In this document: positions 34,491 through 43,957 of the stretch, one piece after another
Layout: the number at the start of each line of letters is the position of its first letter
Position numbering within the stretch: position 1 is the stretch's first letter
Source: Lacticaseibacillus baoqingensis
GTDB taxonomy: Bacteria; Bacillota; Bacilli; Lactobacillales; Lactobacillaceae
Assembly: GCF_003946165.1 (NCBI RefSeq)
Contig: NZ_RHOI01000019.1
Coordinates: 1 to 49,220, forward strand
Length of the DNA: 49,220 bases
Direction: 5' to 3'
The notes under the pieces: generated by a model
Databases searched by the model: none
The model's input: only the letters and a program-made list of their open reading frames with translations
What the model was told of the DNA's origin: nothing
Position numbers and translations under genes: made by a program

Positions 34491-37400
34491 CTACATCAGA
34501 TCAGCACGAGTCCCTGGCATGGCCGGGCGGCTGAAGTAATACCCTTGCACATGGGTGATCCCCAAGGCGTTAGTCACCGCTAGTTCATCAGCAGTTTCCA
34601 GGCCTTCGACTTCTAGCAGGTTGCCATGTGCTTGCGCAACTTTTTGCCATGCAGCCAGATTCTTGGTGATCTGAGTCAGATCATCACCGTTTTGACGCAT
34701 GCCGCGCAATGATACCTTCAAGTTATCGACTTGATCGGCAACCGGGGCCACTTCAGTTGTGGAGCCTTGATTACCCAGATTGTCCAAGGTCACCGTGATG
34801 CCGGCATCTTGATAAGTCTTAGCACTAGCCGCAACTGTCGCATCTGGCACGGTGCCAAGTTCAACCGTCACATGGCCAACGTCTTTGCTTTGTGCCAAAG
34901 AGGTTAAGGCCTTTTGCGTGTCATCATCAAGAAACTGCGCTGGGGTAAAGTTGATCGAGACATTTTTCACATCCAATTGCGCCACGGCACGTGCCATCAA
35001 GTGCGCTTCCATGGAAGCGGGGATGCCAAAGCTTGCCGGCAAGTGCCAGCCGCCTTGCTTAGAATCCCAGACCCGCAACAACAACTCATAATGATCGACG
35101 GAGTTCGTCGCGGTATTCATGACGGGTTGGGAGAAGAACGTGTAGTCCGCCATCCCTGGCGCGCCACCAGCGGTGAAAATGTTGCCATGCGTTAACTCGG
35201 CACTATCGTCACGAAAATCAACCGGCGGCGTCACTGGATCAGCTGGCGTCGCGGCTGGCGTTGCCGCCGTACTCAACGTCGGGATATCGCTCAACGCCTG
35301 CTTAGCTTGTGGCGCAGCAGCTGGCGCGATGCCATTTTGGTCAGCGTTGGCAACCGCTTGTTCACCAACTGCGGCAGTCGGCGCTTGCGTTGCATCGACC
35401 ATCGTGATGGTTTGCGACTGAAGCGGTGGTGCGACTACCCCTTGTTGCGGTGTCGCAACATTCGGTGTGACCTGACCTGCCGGCGTCGTTGGCGCAGCCG
35501 AAGCAGGAGCTGCCGGTGTTGGGGTAGGCGTTGCATTACCGGTCAGTGGTGTGGTCGTGCCTGTGGTTGGCGGCGTCGTCACGTTTGCGGTTGGCGGCGT
35601 CGTTTGACCGTCGCTTGGCGGGGTGGTTTGACCGTCGCTTGGAGGCGTCGTTTGACCGTCGCTTGGCGGGGTGGTTTGACCGTCGCTTGGCGGCGTGGTC
35701 TGACCGCCACTTGGCGGGGTCGTTTGACCGTCGCTTGGCGGCGTCGTCTGCCCGTCGCTTGGCGGCGTCGTTTGGCCGTCACTTGGCGGCGTCGTTTGAC
35801 CGTTGCTTGGCGGCGTGGTTTGACCGTTGCTTGGCGGCGTCGTTTGGCCGTCACTTGGCGGCGTCGTTTGACCGTCGCTTGGCGGCGTCGTTTGGCCGTC
35901 ACTTGGCGGGGTCGTTTGACCGTCGCTTGGCGGCGTCGTTTGACCGTTGCTTGGCGGGGTCGTTTGGCCGTCACTTGGCGGCGTCGTTTGGCCGTCACTT
36001 GGCGGCGTCGTTTGACCATCGCTTGGCGGCGTCGTTTGGCCGTCGCTTGGCGGCGTCGTTTGACCGTCGCTTGGCGGCGGCGTTTGACCGTTGCTTGGCG
36101 GCGTCGTTTGACCGTCGCTTGGCGGCGTCGTTTGACCGTCGCTTGGCGGCGTGGTCTGGCCGTCGCTTGGCGTGACATGAGGCGCATCGTCAGGAACTTC
36201 ACTAATCGTCCATGACTGCACCCCATCACCAACTTCACCGGTTGGTTCAAATACGGGATCGGGCACACCAGAACCGCTGCCTTGCACGCCCCCAACTTCA
36301 CCAGTTGGCTCAAATACCGGGTCAGGCACACCAGAACCGCTGCCTTGCACGCCCCCAACTTCACCAGTTGGCTCAAAGACTGGGTCAGGCACACCAGAAC
36401 CGCTGCCTTGCACGCCCCCAACTTCACCAGTTGGCTCAAAGACTGGGTCAGGCACACCAGAACCGCTGCCTTGCACGCCCCCAACTTCACCAGTTGGCTC
36501 AAAGACTGGGTCAGGCACACCAGAACCGCTGCCTTGCACGCCCCCAACTTCACCAGTTGGCTCAAAGACTGGGTCAGGCACACCAGAACCGCTGCCTTGC
36601 ACGCCCCCAACTTCACCAGTTGGCTCAAAGACTGGGTCAGGCACACCAGAACCACTGCCTTGCAAGCCCCCAACTTCGCCGGTCGGCTCAAATACTGGGT
36701 CAGGCACACCAGAACCACTGCCTTGCACGCCCCCAACTTCGCCTGTCGGCTCAAATACCGGGTCAGGCACACCGGAACCGCTGCCTTGCACGCCGCCAAC
36801 TTCGCCTGTCGGTTCAAACACAGGATCTGGCACACCAGAGCCGCTGCCTTGTAAACCGCCGACTTCGCCTGTCGGCTCAAATACTGGATCTGGCACACCA
36901 GAGCCGCTGCCTTGTAAACCGCCGACTGCAACCATGGCATAATCCACGTCAGTAAACAGCGTCGGGATCGCCGGGCCGTTTGCTTGCAGCATGGCTAAAA
37001 TCCCGGCATCATCGATATCATCATCGGCTTTTGCCACATAGCCGCTGACAGTTGGCACGACGAGCTTATCGATGCCTTTGGTGATCTGCCAGTCACTATA
37101 GGAAACGTCGCCTTGCGAATCGGTCGTTTCAACATAGGATACCGTTACATTCCGGTTATAATCAGTTGGTAAAAGATGTGGATCACCAGAAGACCCGTCT
37201 GCAAAATCGTAATCGACGACATCAGTCACCGTTAACGTTTTGTGCTTCGTTGAAGTGGATGGATAATACGTCACGGTGATCGTGTGATGCAAAGCATCGC
37301 CGTCAGGCACCGCTTTGGCTTGGGTGATCAAGGTTTGCTCATCCCAGCCGCGATTATCAGCCGTCCCTGAATAAGTCGTGACATCCCCATTAGCGGCCGT

Positions 37401-39041
37401 CACTTTGATTGCTTGCGTCTTAACGGCGATCTTAAAAGGCGTATCTACCTTGATATGCCCTTGGCCATCATCGGTGATGGTCGTGGTTTCGGTCGTATCT
37501 TTAGGCAAGTCTGCGGCATTGCCGGTGACGCCATCGCCATAGGTATAATGAATAGTTTGCGTGGCGATCACTTTTTTAGTTTGCGGCTGATTGGTGGTGT
37601 GATCACCAGTTGGCGTGTCGCCAGTGTTGGTTGGCGGCGTTTTGCCCGTATTGGTATCAGTTGCCGGCGGCGTTTTGCCGCCACCAGTCGGAATATTGAC
37701 CGGGTTATTGGGATCGCTTGGCACCACATAACCGTTGCCGCTGCCATCTCCGTTGATCGCCCCGACGAAGCCCGCATAACCGCCAACCGTCGTGATAATG
37801 TCAGATTGCGGTGCCAGCAGCACTAAGCTGCCTGCATCTGCGACGCCATCAACATCACTGACATCAACCGTATTGCCATTAGGTACCGACAAGACCAGCT
37901 TGCTGCCATTGGTTAAAAAGCCGGTGTTATCACTGCCAAAATGCGTCATGCGCGACAAATTGACCTCATTGCCGCCAGTGACGTGGATCACGACGTTGCC
38001 GCCTTGATAAGCGTCTTTGTTGGTGAAGTTAAGGCTGTATTGAGTCGTCGCGTTTAATTTTGAGGAATCAAGCGTAAAGACATAATTGCCATTGGCATCT
38101 CGAGTCGCCGTTTTGAAATCAAGATTATAAATATAGGAATTGTATTGATCTTGCGTCGCCGCAGCGGTTGCCGAACCAAAGCTGTTGTCAATGGTCGTTA
38201 CTGCCGTCTTTAAAGCGCGCAGCGAATCTGCCATTGACCCGTCAGAAAACGTGAAGCCCCCAGCTTTGGCTTCGTCTAAAACGGTGTTAGGAATATTCGT
38301 TTGACCGGTGATATAGCCGCTATCTGTCAATAAGATCTTGCTTGCTGGCATCGGGGCATTATCCGCTGACGGCACCGTTAAAATACCGGAGATCACGGCG
38401 CCATAGCCAGTGCTGCCAACCGGTTTATTAGATTGATTGAGCGTGCCGGTGGTCCCCATGGAAAAATCATCCCCAGAGATCAGACTGTTATTCATCCAGC
38501 TGGTTTTCACCGCGCCAGGATGATCTGTCGTCCCGCCATTGACCGATAAAATGCCGCTAGCCGCGACAAAATTCAAGATCGCTTGCATATTAGCCGGAGC
38601 AGTCGGATTTTGCAGCGCGGCTGCAGACGGGAACCCGACTTGACTCAAAACAGTGTTGAGATCAGCCTTAGTGGCGTCTTTGGCGGCAGAAATCGTCCAA
38701 CGATCGCCATTCAGCGTCAAATGCAAATGCGCCGCTGCTAACGTGGCAATATCTTGCTGTTCTACCAGCACCGAACTGGAGCCAGTTGGCGTCGCATCAT
38801 ACACGGTACCGTTGGCGATGCCTTGCATGACTTGTGCGACGACTTGCGCGTCACTGCTGCCTTTATACACATAACCGGCATCGCTGCTAGTAGCGCGCAC
38901 ACTGGCCGGCGGCGCTAACAAAGTAGCGGAAAAAAGCGCAACCGGCAAGATCACTGCCGTTGCGATCCCTGCCGCTACCCAATTCTTGCCATCTTTGTAT
39001 AGCTTGAATCTTACCTTTGTTTCTTTATTGATTGCTCTCAT
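34491..39041 (-). CDS. Exported repeat protein with C-terminal EAL-like domain
   Basis: 1516 residues. The N-terminus has a KxYKxGKxW signal peptide (KLYKDGKNW, hydrophobic core, cleavage probably after SVRA). Residues ~45-490 are extracellular, partly like a choice-of-anchor A domain. Two MucBP/Mub-B2-like modules follow (IHYTYGDG... and VVDYDFADG...), then 11 copies of a 21-residue repeat (~705-937), about 25 copies of an 8-residue repeat DGQTTPPS (~957-1150) and a Pro/Thr/Ala linker. The last ~220 residues form an EAL-like domain (HYELLLRVW, LDNLGNQGS, LKVS, EVEGLET, QGYYFSRP). The DD motif reads DN, so catalysis is doubtful. No LPXTG anchor. The start at 39041 has GGGGG 9 bases upstream. 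Confidence 0.88.
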   Translation of the reverse strand: MRAINKETKVRFKLYKDGKNWVAAGIATAVILPVALFSATLLAPPASVRATSSDAGYVYKGSSDAQVVAQVMQGIANGTVYDATPTGSSSVLVEQQDIATLAAAHLHLTLNGDRWTISAAKDATKADLNTVLSQVGFPSAAALQNPTAPANMQAILNFVAASGILSVNGGTTDHPGAVKTSWMNNSLISGDDFSMGTTGTLNQSNKPVGSTGYGAVISGILTVPSADNAPMPASKILLTDSGYITGQTNIPNTVLDEAKAGGFTFSDGSMADSLRALKTAVTTIDNSFGSATAAATQDQYNSYIYNLDFKTATRDANGNYVFTLDSSKLNATTQYSLNFTNKDAYQGGNVVIHVTGGNEVNLSRMTHFGSDNTGFLTNGSKLVLSVPNGNTVDVSDVDGVADAGSLVLLAPQSDIITTVGGYAGFVGAINGDGSGNGYVVPSDPNNPVNIPTGGGKTPPATDTNTGKTPPTNTGDTPTGDHTTNQPQTKKVIATQTIHYTYGDGVTGNAADLPKDTTETTTITDDGQGHIKVDTPFKIAVKTQAIKVTAANGDVTTYSGTADNRGWDEQTLITQAKAVPDGDALHHTITVTYYPSTSTKHKTLTVTDVVDYDFADGSSGDPHLLPTDYNRNVTVSYVETTDSQGDVSYSDWQITKGIDKLVVPTVSGYVAKADDDIDDAGILAMLQANGPAIPTLFTDVDYAMVAVGGLQGSGSGVPDPVFEPTGEVGGLQGSGSGVPDPVFEPTGEVGGVQGSGSGVPDPVFEPTGEVGGVQGSGSGVPDPVFEPTGEVGGLQGSGSGVPDPVFEPTGEVGGVQGSGSGVPDPVFEPTGEVGGVQGSGSGVPDPVFEPTGEVGGVQGSGSGVPDPVFEPTGEVGGVQGSGSGVPDPVFEPTGEVGGVQGSGSGVPDPVFEPTGEVGGVQGSGSGVPDPVFEPTGEVGDGVQSWTISEVPDDAPHVTPSDGQTTPPSDGQTTPPSDGQTTPPSNGQTPPPSDGQTTPPSDGQTTPPSDGQTTPPSDGQTTPPSDGQTTPPSNGQTTPPSDGQTTPPSDGQTTPPSDGQTTPPSDGQTTPPSNGQTTPPSNGQTTPPSDGQTTPPSDGQTTPPSDGQTTPPSGGQTTPPSDGQTTPPSDGQTTPPSDGQTTPPSDGQTTPPTANVTTPPTTGTTTPLTGNATPTPTPAAPASAAPTTPAGQVTPNVATPQQGVVAPPLQSQTITMVDATQAPTAAVGEQAVANADQNGIAPAAAPQAKQALSDIPTLSTAATPAATPADPVTPPVDFRDDSAELTHGNIFTAGGAPGMADYTFFSQPVMNTATNSVDHYELLLRVWDSKQGGWHLPASFGIPASMEAHLMARAVAQLDVKNVSINFTPAQFLDDDTQKALTSLAQSKDVGHVTVELGTVPDATVAASAKTYQDAGITVTLDNLGNQGSTTEVAPVADQVDNLKVSLRGMRQNGDDLTQITKNLAAWQKVAQAHGNLLEVEGLETADELAVTNALGITHVQGYYFSRPAMPGTRADLM
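35590..36173 (-). repeat. 24-bp tandem repeat coding for DGQTTPPS
   Basis: About 25 head-to-tail 24-bp units with small variation (Asp replaced by Asn or Gly in some copies). They encode a Pro/Thr-rich stalk. Confidence 0.95.
36230..36929 (-). repeat. 63-bp tandem repeat, 11 copies
   Basis: Eleven 63-bp units encoding a 21-residue repeat with core GSGSGVPDPVFEPTGEV. The central copies are almost identical at DNA level while the outer ones vary, indicating recent expansion. Confidence 0.95.
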
Positions 39042-39130
39042 TGTAAGCATCCCCCAAGCAACGAATCCGTGTTCGCCATATAACAATCAAATTATCTAAA
39101 GATTATTTATATACTTGCATACAAACTATC

Positions 39131-39159
39131 ATTACACCATTAATATCAAGGGCTGTCAA
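39131..39159 (-). promoter_or_regulatory. Promoter of exported EAL protein gene
   Basis: TTGACA (39154-39159), 17 bp, TGTAAT (39131-39136), giving an untranslated leader of about 85 bases. Confidence 0.65.
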
Positions 39160-39288
39160 TGAAAGGTACATATCTTTGTGAACGAATTGACTAAAAATTG
39201 TCGGCTGTACATCCCGGTCGATAATTGGTTCGCCGGTCCGGCCAAATCGTGCCATAATAATATTAATATAGACCGATAAGGAGACCGC

Positions 39289-39960
39289 ATGACACCCTAC
39301 CAATATTTCGCCCAACCCATTGTTAATATCACTACCAAGCGAGTGATCGTTTATGAACTCTTACTGCGGCAATGGACTGCAACCACCCCGCACTGGCGGA
39401 TCCCGACGGACTTCGACATCGACAGCCAAACGACCATCCACCTCTTAAACACCGCCCTTAAGTGTTTGCTCCCGCAAAGCGTGAGCATCAACTTGACGAA
39501 CCAGCAATTTGCCGATCCCAAGATGTTAAACGCGTTGACCGCTTTTGCCCAAACTAAGATGAAACCGCGCCAACTGACGATCGAGCTGATGCAGACCCCT
39601 GATTTTCAAACGCTTAAAACCATCGGCGCCCAATATCAGCAAGCGGGCATCTTGATTGCCTTAGACGATGTCGGCTCAGACAATTTATATCCGGCGATCA
39701 AACCCATGCTGCCTTATGTCAATACGCTCAAATTCGCGATCCAAAACCTTCGCCGCTTGGGCACCCCCACCACTGCCGCACAACGCGCTGCCTTGCATTT
39801 TTGGTTTGAACAAGCTGAGACCCACCAATTACTCTTCACCTTTGAAGGCATTGAAGATCAAGCTGACAGCGCGTTGGCAACCAGCTTGGGGATCACCCGC
39901 GGCCAAGGCTACTTTTTCGCGCACCCCCAGCCGATCACCATTAAAAAAGACAAGTCATAA
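39289..39960 (+). CDS. Stand-alone EAL-domain protein
   Basis: 223 residues, a second solitary EAL domain, divergent from the large exported protein. It retains YELLLRQW (E), SINLTNQQF (N), IELMQ (E), LDDVG (DD), LKFA (K), FEGIED (E) and QGYFF (Q). As in the others, the loop after DD is shortened or divergent. A c-di-GMP phosphodiesterase is possible; no diguanylate cyclase is in the window. The ATG follows AAGGAG by 7 bases. Its stop codon lies inside the loop of the terminator hairpin. Confidence 0.85.
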   Translation: MTPYQYFAQPIVNITTKRVIVYELLLRQWTATTPHWRIPTDFDIDSQTTIHLLNTALKCLLPQSVSINLTNQQFADPKMLNALTAFAQTKMKPRQLTIELMQTPDFQTLKTIGAQYQQAGILIALDDVGSDNLYPAIKPMLPYVNTLKFAIQNLRRLGTPTTAAQRAALHFWFEQAETHQLLFTFEGIEDQADSALATSLGITRGQGYFFAHPQPITIKKDKS

Positions 39961-39976
39961 CGACTTGCCTTTTTTT
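39943..39976. terminator. Bidirectional terminator
   Basis: AAAAAAGACAAGTC / GACTTGCCTTTTTTT between convergent genes, with the stop codon of the EAL gene in the loop. Runs on both sides allow termination in both directions. Confidence 0.88.
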
Positions 39977-39983
39977 GCAGCGA

Positions 39984-40391
39984 CTAAGCCAACGGCAAAG
40001 CCAGCACCCGCTGCTTGATCTCATCACGTACTTGACGAAACACCGCTAAGCGCTGTGCCAGTGTGCCAGTAGCTTGCGCCGGATCTGGAAGCGGCCAATG
40101 CAATCGACGCACCGATGCCGGTGTCACCGGACAGCGATCACGCGCGTCGCCGCACAAGGTCACCACTAAATCGGCGCTTTGCAAGTAAGCTGGATCGATC
40201 AGTTTTGACTGCTGCTGGGAAATATCGATCCCGGCTTCTGCCATCACTTGCACGGCCAATGGATTCAACCCATGCCGCTCAATACCGGCACTGGCCACTT
40301 GCCAATCCCAACCAAGCAGCGTCTTGGCAAAACCTTCTGCCATTTGGCTGCGGCATGAGTTGCCGGTACACAAAAAATACACTTTCGGCAT
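39984..40391 (-). CDS. arsC: Arsenate reductase, thioredoxin-coupled type
   Basis: Reduces arsenate to arsenite with a three-cysteine relay, on a low-molecular-weight tyrosine phosphatase fold. 135 residues with the P-loop CTGNSCRS (catalytic Cys8 and Arg) and the redox pair Cys80/Cys87 in [10 protein letters not shown], as in the Staphylococcus pI258 ArsC. No arsenite pump or ArsR is adjacent, so it works with genes elsewhere or has another phosphatase-like role. It lies 29 bases after the nitroreductase gene, probably co-transcribed. The ATG follows AAGGAGG. Confidence 0.9.
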   Translation of the reverse strand: MPKVYFLCTGNSCRSQMAEGFAKTLLGWDWQVASAGIERHGLNPLAVQVMAEAGIDISQQQSKLIDPAYLQSADLVVTLCGDARDRCPVTPASVRRLHWPLPDPAQATGTLAQRLAVFRQVRDEIKQRVLALPLA

Positions 40392-40420
40392 TGCATCCTC
40401 CTTGTTGACACCAAATCAGG

Positions 40421-40945
40421 TTACAAGCGCGTCGTGGTGATTTTATCGGCTGCGATCTGCCGCGGCGCATAGGCTTGCGTACTCATCCCCAGCGTCAAGC
40501 CGCAAGTGGGGATGAACCCAGCTGGCAAATGCAATTGTGCCAACACTGCCGGTGATTGATTCAAAGCGGCGATCACACCCCAGATATAACAACTGGCCAC
40601 ACCTTGATCCACCGCAGCCAATGCCATGTTGTGCACGATGATCCCGGCACTGGCATATTCTGCATTGGTCAATGCCTCATGGGCTGACTTCGCGGCCACA
40701 ACGACAAACACTGGTGCGCCATACAACATGTGCTCACGGCCAAATTGGGCCGCCCCGGCAGCATCGATCGCCTGCAAGATCGCCGGATCGCTGATGACGC
40801 TAAGGTGATAATGTTCAAATTGCCCCATCGCCACCGGCGCCGCTTGTGCCGCTTGCAAGATCTGCGTCAATGCCGCTTCACTTGGTGCTTCACCGGTATA
40901 TGACCGGATCGCCGTACGCTGATTCAATGTTTGTAATGTTTCCAT
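40421..40945 (-). CDS. Nitroreductase-family flavoprotein
   Basis: 174 residues with the N-terminal FMN-binding motif NQRTAIRSYTGEAPS and the C-terminal LTLGMSTQAYAPRQ segment, the short form of the family. It likely binds FMN and uses NAD(P)H to reduce nitro compounds or quinones; the physiological substrate is unknown. The start at 40945 (METLQTL) follows GGAGGG by 8 bases; the frame upstream lacks a site. It is upstream of arsC in the same orientation. Confidence 0.9.
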   Translation of the reverse strand: METLQTLNQRTAIRSYTGEAPSEAALTQILQAAQAAPVAMGQFEHYHLSVISDPAILQAIDAAGAAQFGREHMLYGAPVFVVVAAKSAHEALTNAEYASAGIIVHNMALAAVDQGVASCYIWGVIAALNQSPAVLAQLHLPAGFIPTCGLTLGMSTQAYAPRQIAADKITTTRL

Positions 40946-41003
40946 ATGCTGTGCCCTCCATATCAGATTTCGTCTTCTTCTATAGAATACCGCAACTGCG
41001 TCA

Positions 41004-41044
41004 AAAATAGGAGTCGCGCCCAACCGGCAGCGGCTCCTATTTTG
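41004..41044 (-). terminator. uxuA terminator
   Basis: AAAATAGGAG-x-CGC and GCG-x-CTCCTATTTTT form a hairpin on the minus strand after uxuA. Confidence 0.8.
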
Positions 41045-41065
41045 ACCAGCGGCGCCAACACCACG

Positions 41066-42139
41066 CTAGTTATTTTTTTCCAAAGCTTCCCATAAGCCAT
41101 TCAAGTAGGCGATACCCAGCGCGCGGTCGTACAACCCGTAACCAGGCACCCCGTCTTCGCCCCAAATATTACGCCCATGATCTGGGCGAATATAGCCGTC
41201 AAAATGGGTATCATGCAAGGCCTTCATGATCTCATACATATCCAAGCTCCCGCATTCAGAAAGGTGCGCAGATTCATGGAAGTCGCCTTTGGCATTCATG
41301 AACTTGATGTTGCGCGCATGGATAAATGGAGCGCGGTCTTTGGCAACGAATTCGCGAATGATCGCTGGCACATCGTTGTTAGGATTTTCGCCTAAAGAAC
41401 CGGTACAAATCGTGAAGCCGTTGTATTTAGATTCATGCATCGCTTCGATCGCCCGCATGTCTTCGGCATTCTTATAGATCCGCGGCAAGCCGAATAACGG
41501 ACGAGGCGGATCGTCTGGATGCATGGCCATGCGGACATCACATTCCTCACAAACTGGAATGATCGCGTCCAAGAAATACTTCATATTCTCGCGCAGCTTG
41601 GCTTCGTCCACGTCTTTATAGGCTTTAAATAAGCCTTCGATCGTCGCCAAGCGTTCCGGTTCCCAACCAGGCAAGGTGTAACCGTTGCTGCCATTGCGGG
41701 TGGAGTCAATGATCTCTTGAGGATCATCGGCTAACTTGTCTGCTTCAAAAGCCATGTCGTTGGACCCGTCGGCTAACACATAATGCAAGTCGGTGCGCAG
41801 CCAGTCGAACACTGGCATGAAGTTGTAGCAAATCACTTTGATGCCGTACTCAGCCAGGTTGCGGATCGTTTGCTTGTAGTTTTCGATGTATTGGTCGCGG
41901 CTAGGCTTGCCGATCTTGATGTCATCATGAATGTTGACGGATTCGATCACTTCCAGCTTCAACCCGGCAGCTTCCACTTCACGCTTTAATTCGGCAATTT
42001 TTTCCTTTGGCCAAACTTCGCCCACCGGCACGTCAAACAACGCGCCGACGACTTGAGTGGTGCCTGGAATCTGACGAATATTTTGCAAGGTGATCGGGTC
42101 ATCTTTTGGCCCATACCACCGAAATCCCATATTTTTCAT
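41066..42139 (-). CDS. uxuA: Mannonate dehydratase
   Basis: Dehydrates D-mannonate to 2-keto-3-deoxygluconate in glucuronate degradation. 357 residues with family signatures MAMHPDDPP (metal ligand His), IHARNIKF and [13 protein letters not shown]. The start at 42139 ([10 protein letters not shown]) follows GAAAGGAT; the open frame runs 21 codons further upstream, overlapping uxuB. It is the second gene of uxuB-uxuA, 22 bases apart. The kinase and aldolase for the product are not in the window. Confidence 0.96.
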   Translation of the reverse strand: MKNMGFRWYGPKDDPITLQNIRQIPGTTQVVGALFDVPVGEVWPKEKIAELKREVEAAGLKLEVIESVNIHDDIKIGKPSRDQYIENYKQTIRNLAEYGIKVICYNFMPVFDWLRTDLHYVLADGSNDMAFEADKLADDPQEIIDSTRNGSNGYTLPGWEPERLATIEGLFKAYKDVDEAKLRENMKYFLDAIIPVCEECDVRMAMHPDDPPRPLFGLPRIYKNAEDMRAIEAMHESKYNGFTICTGSLGENPNNDVPAIIREFVAKDRAPFIHARNIKFMNAKGDFHESAHLSECGSLDMYEIMKALHDTHFDGYIRPDHGRNIWGEDGVPGYGLYDRALGIAYLNGLWEALEKNN

Positions 42140-42161
42140 TGTACGATTATCCTTTCGTTTG

Positions 42162-43778
42162 CTAAGCGCCAACGACGGCATGCAAGGTCTTGGCCACAGC
42201 ACCTGGCCCGGCGATCATGTCGTTAAAGTAAGCCGTGATCTTTGGCATTAAGCCTGCAGCTTCTAAGTCGGCTGGGAAGATCTGCTTGTTGGTCAAAATC
42301 GGCTTCAAGACGGCTTGGGCATCCACGTGATCACCTAAATGAATGGCTTTCACGTAGGGTTGTAATGCTGGCAACAACGGATCGCGACTCGGTTCAAAGG
42401 CGGTTCCATCATCTTGCACGGCCATCAAGAAACGACACCATGCAGCAATGATTAACGGAATGGCTTTTAAGCCGGACGTCTCTTTGCCTGCATCCAAATA
42501 ATGCTGGATGGTCACCCCATAGCGAATCGGTAGTTTCTGTGACGTATCACTGGCGATGCGCTGCGGCGTATCCGGAATGTTTTTATTCGGGAGCCGCTTT
42601 TGGATCACTTCATCAATGAAGCCTTTGGGACTGATGATCTTTGGGTCTTTGACCACCGGCAGATCTTCGTTGTATCCTAATTGCTTCACCAACGCAACGA
42701 GATCCGGATTGGTCATTTCTGCTGCGATGCTGGTATAGCCCAACACCGAGCCAAAAATCGCCAAACCGGTGTGCAGCGGGTTCAAGCAAGCGGTGACTTT
42801 CATTTGATCCGCATCATTGACCGTATCGCGATCTGCTAAGATCACCCCAGCTTTTTCTAATGGCGGCCGGCCATTAGGAAAACTGTCTTCGATGACCAAA
42901 TAATGCGTGACTTCCGTATTGCCAAAAGGCGCGATATTCGTATGCTTAGCCGTATGAATGATCTGCGTATCTGCAAAACCGCTGGCCGCCAAGATCTTAG
43001 CCACTGATTCGGCCGGATTAGGCGTGATGCGATCGATCATCGACCAAGGGAAGCTGACTTGTTGCGGATCCGTCAAATAATCGATAAAGCCTTGATCGAC
43101 GGTGCCTTTGGCTAACCAGCCTTTGGCGATCGTCAAAACTTCAGTTTCAAACCGCTTGCCATTTTCAGAGAAGTTATCCGTTGAAACCATCGCGATCGGA
43201 TATTTGCCGGCATGATACCGTGCTAACAACAGCCGCGCGATCGCGCCCATATTCGTCGTTGCCGCGTCTGGCTCACCAGCAATATCCGCTTGTGCAGCCG
43301 CGGTTAAATCCCCGTTCAAATCGCGTAAGGTGTATCCTTTTTCGGTGATCGACATCGTGACGAACTGCAAGCTGGGCTGTTCAAAGATCGCTTTCAACCG
43401 AGCCCAGCCAGCTGGATTCACATGATTATAGTAGATCGCCTCGGCGACGCTGGCGATCAAGGTCTTGTCATAGTGGCCTTGTTCATCCATGACCACTTGT
43501 AACGCGCGGTTTTGATAAGGCGCGTAAGCTTGTTCAACGACCCCATCGTCATAGGTTTCTGCCACGATCACCCCCGCTTTGAGGGCCCCTTGGTTCAACA
43601 AATCTTGGGCGATTTTGGCGTGAAAGCACCGAAACAAGTTCCCGCCGCCAAAATGGACCCAAACCGGCGCTTCAGCAGCTGCTTGAGCCGCCTGTGCCTG
43701 ATCAAATTGCGGCACCGTGATCCCGGCTTGTTTGAACGCCTCAGGGTCTTTGAGATAATCATCTGTTAAGCGCACCAT
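42162..43778 (-). CDS. uxuB: Fructuronate reductase (mannitol dehydrogenase family)
   Basis: NADH-dependent reduction of D-fructuronate to D-mannonate. 538 residues with the Rossmann-type [17 protein letters not shown], the family motif [10 protein letters not shown], and the catalytic lysine region [17 protein letters not shown] (K-x5-N-x2-H). It is adjacent to uxuA and a FadR-type GntR regulator, which supports fructuronate over mannitol or tagaturonate as substrate. It heads the minus-strand operon; operator candidates lie in front. Confidence 0.94.
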   Translation of the reverse strand: MVRLTDDYLKDPEAFKQAGITVPQFDQAQAAQAAAEAPVWVHFGGGNLFRCFHAKIAQDLLNQGALKAGVIVAETYDDGVVEQAYAPYQNRALQVVMDEQGHYDKTLIASVAEAIYYNHVNPAGWARLKAIFEQPSLQFVTMSITEKGYTLRDLNGDLTAAAQADIAGEPDAATTNMGAIARLLLARYHAGKYPIAMVSTDNFSENGKRFETEVLTIAKGWLAKGTVDQGFIDYLTDPQQVSFPWSMIDRITPNPAESVAKILAASGFADTQIIHTAKHTNIAPFGNTEVTHYLVIEDSFPNGRPPLEKAGVILADRDTVNDADQMKVTACLNPLHTGLAIFGSVLGYTSIAAEMTNPDLVALVKQLGYNEDLPVVKDPKIISPKGFIDEVIQKRLPNKNIPDTPQRIASDTSQKLPIRYGVTIQHYLDAGKETSGLKAIPLIIAAWCRFLMAVQDDGTAFEPSRDPLLPALQPYVKAIHLGDHVDAQAVLKPILTNKQIFPADLEAAGLMPKITAYFNDMIAGPGAVAKTLHAVVGA

Positions 43779-43800
43779 GAAGTTGTGCTCCTTTCATCAT

Positions 43801-43829
43801 CACAAAAATTGTGTGATACTAATATATCA
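43801..43829 (-). promoter_or_regulatory. Candidate operators in front of uxuBA
   Basis: Two palindromes side by side: CACAAAAATTGTG (43801-43813) and TGATACTAATATATCA (43814-43829). The core ATACTAATAT of the second recurs as ATACTAGTAT in front of gntP, so it is a good candidate site for the neighbouring GntR protein. Confidence 0.5.
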
Positions 43830-43957
43830 GTTTACGGAATCAATGTAACATGTGCTGAAGGCGATTACAAGTCTGTTATTATTTTTTGTGAAAGAATATT
43901 CTTATGTTGACAAACTTGCTATACTGAAAAAGAAAAACGCGCTGCAAGGAGGGTATT

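Noticed and set aside
34491-34800. LPXTG or other wall anchor at the C-terminus of the exported EAL protein
   Set aside because: No LPXTG-like motif, hydrophobic helix or basic tail is present. The protein ends directly after the EAL-like domain.
35307-36955. Long open frames on both strands inside the repeat region of the surface protein (Arg/Leu-rich or His/Gln-rich translations)
   Set aside because: They arise because the 24-bp and 63-bp repeats are multiples of three and keep all frames open. They have no ribosome binding sites and biased composition.
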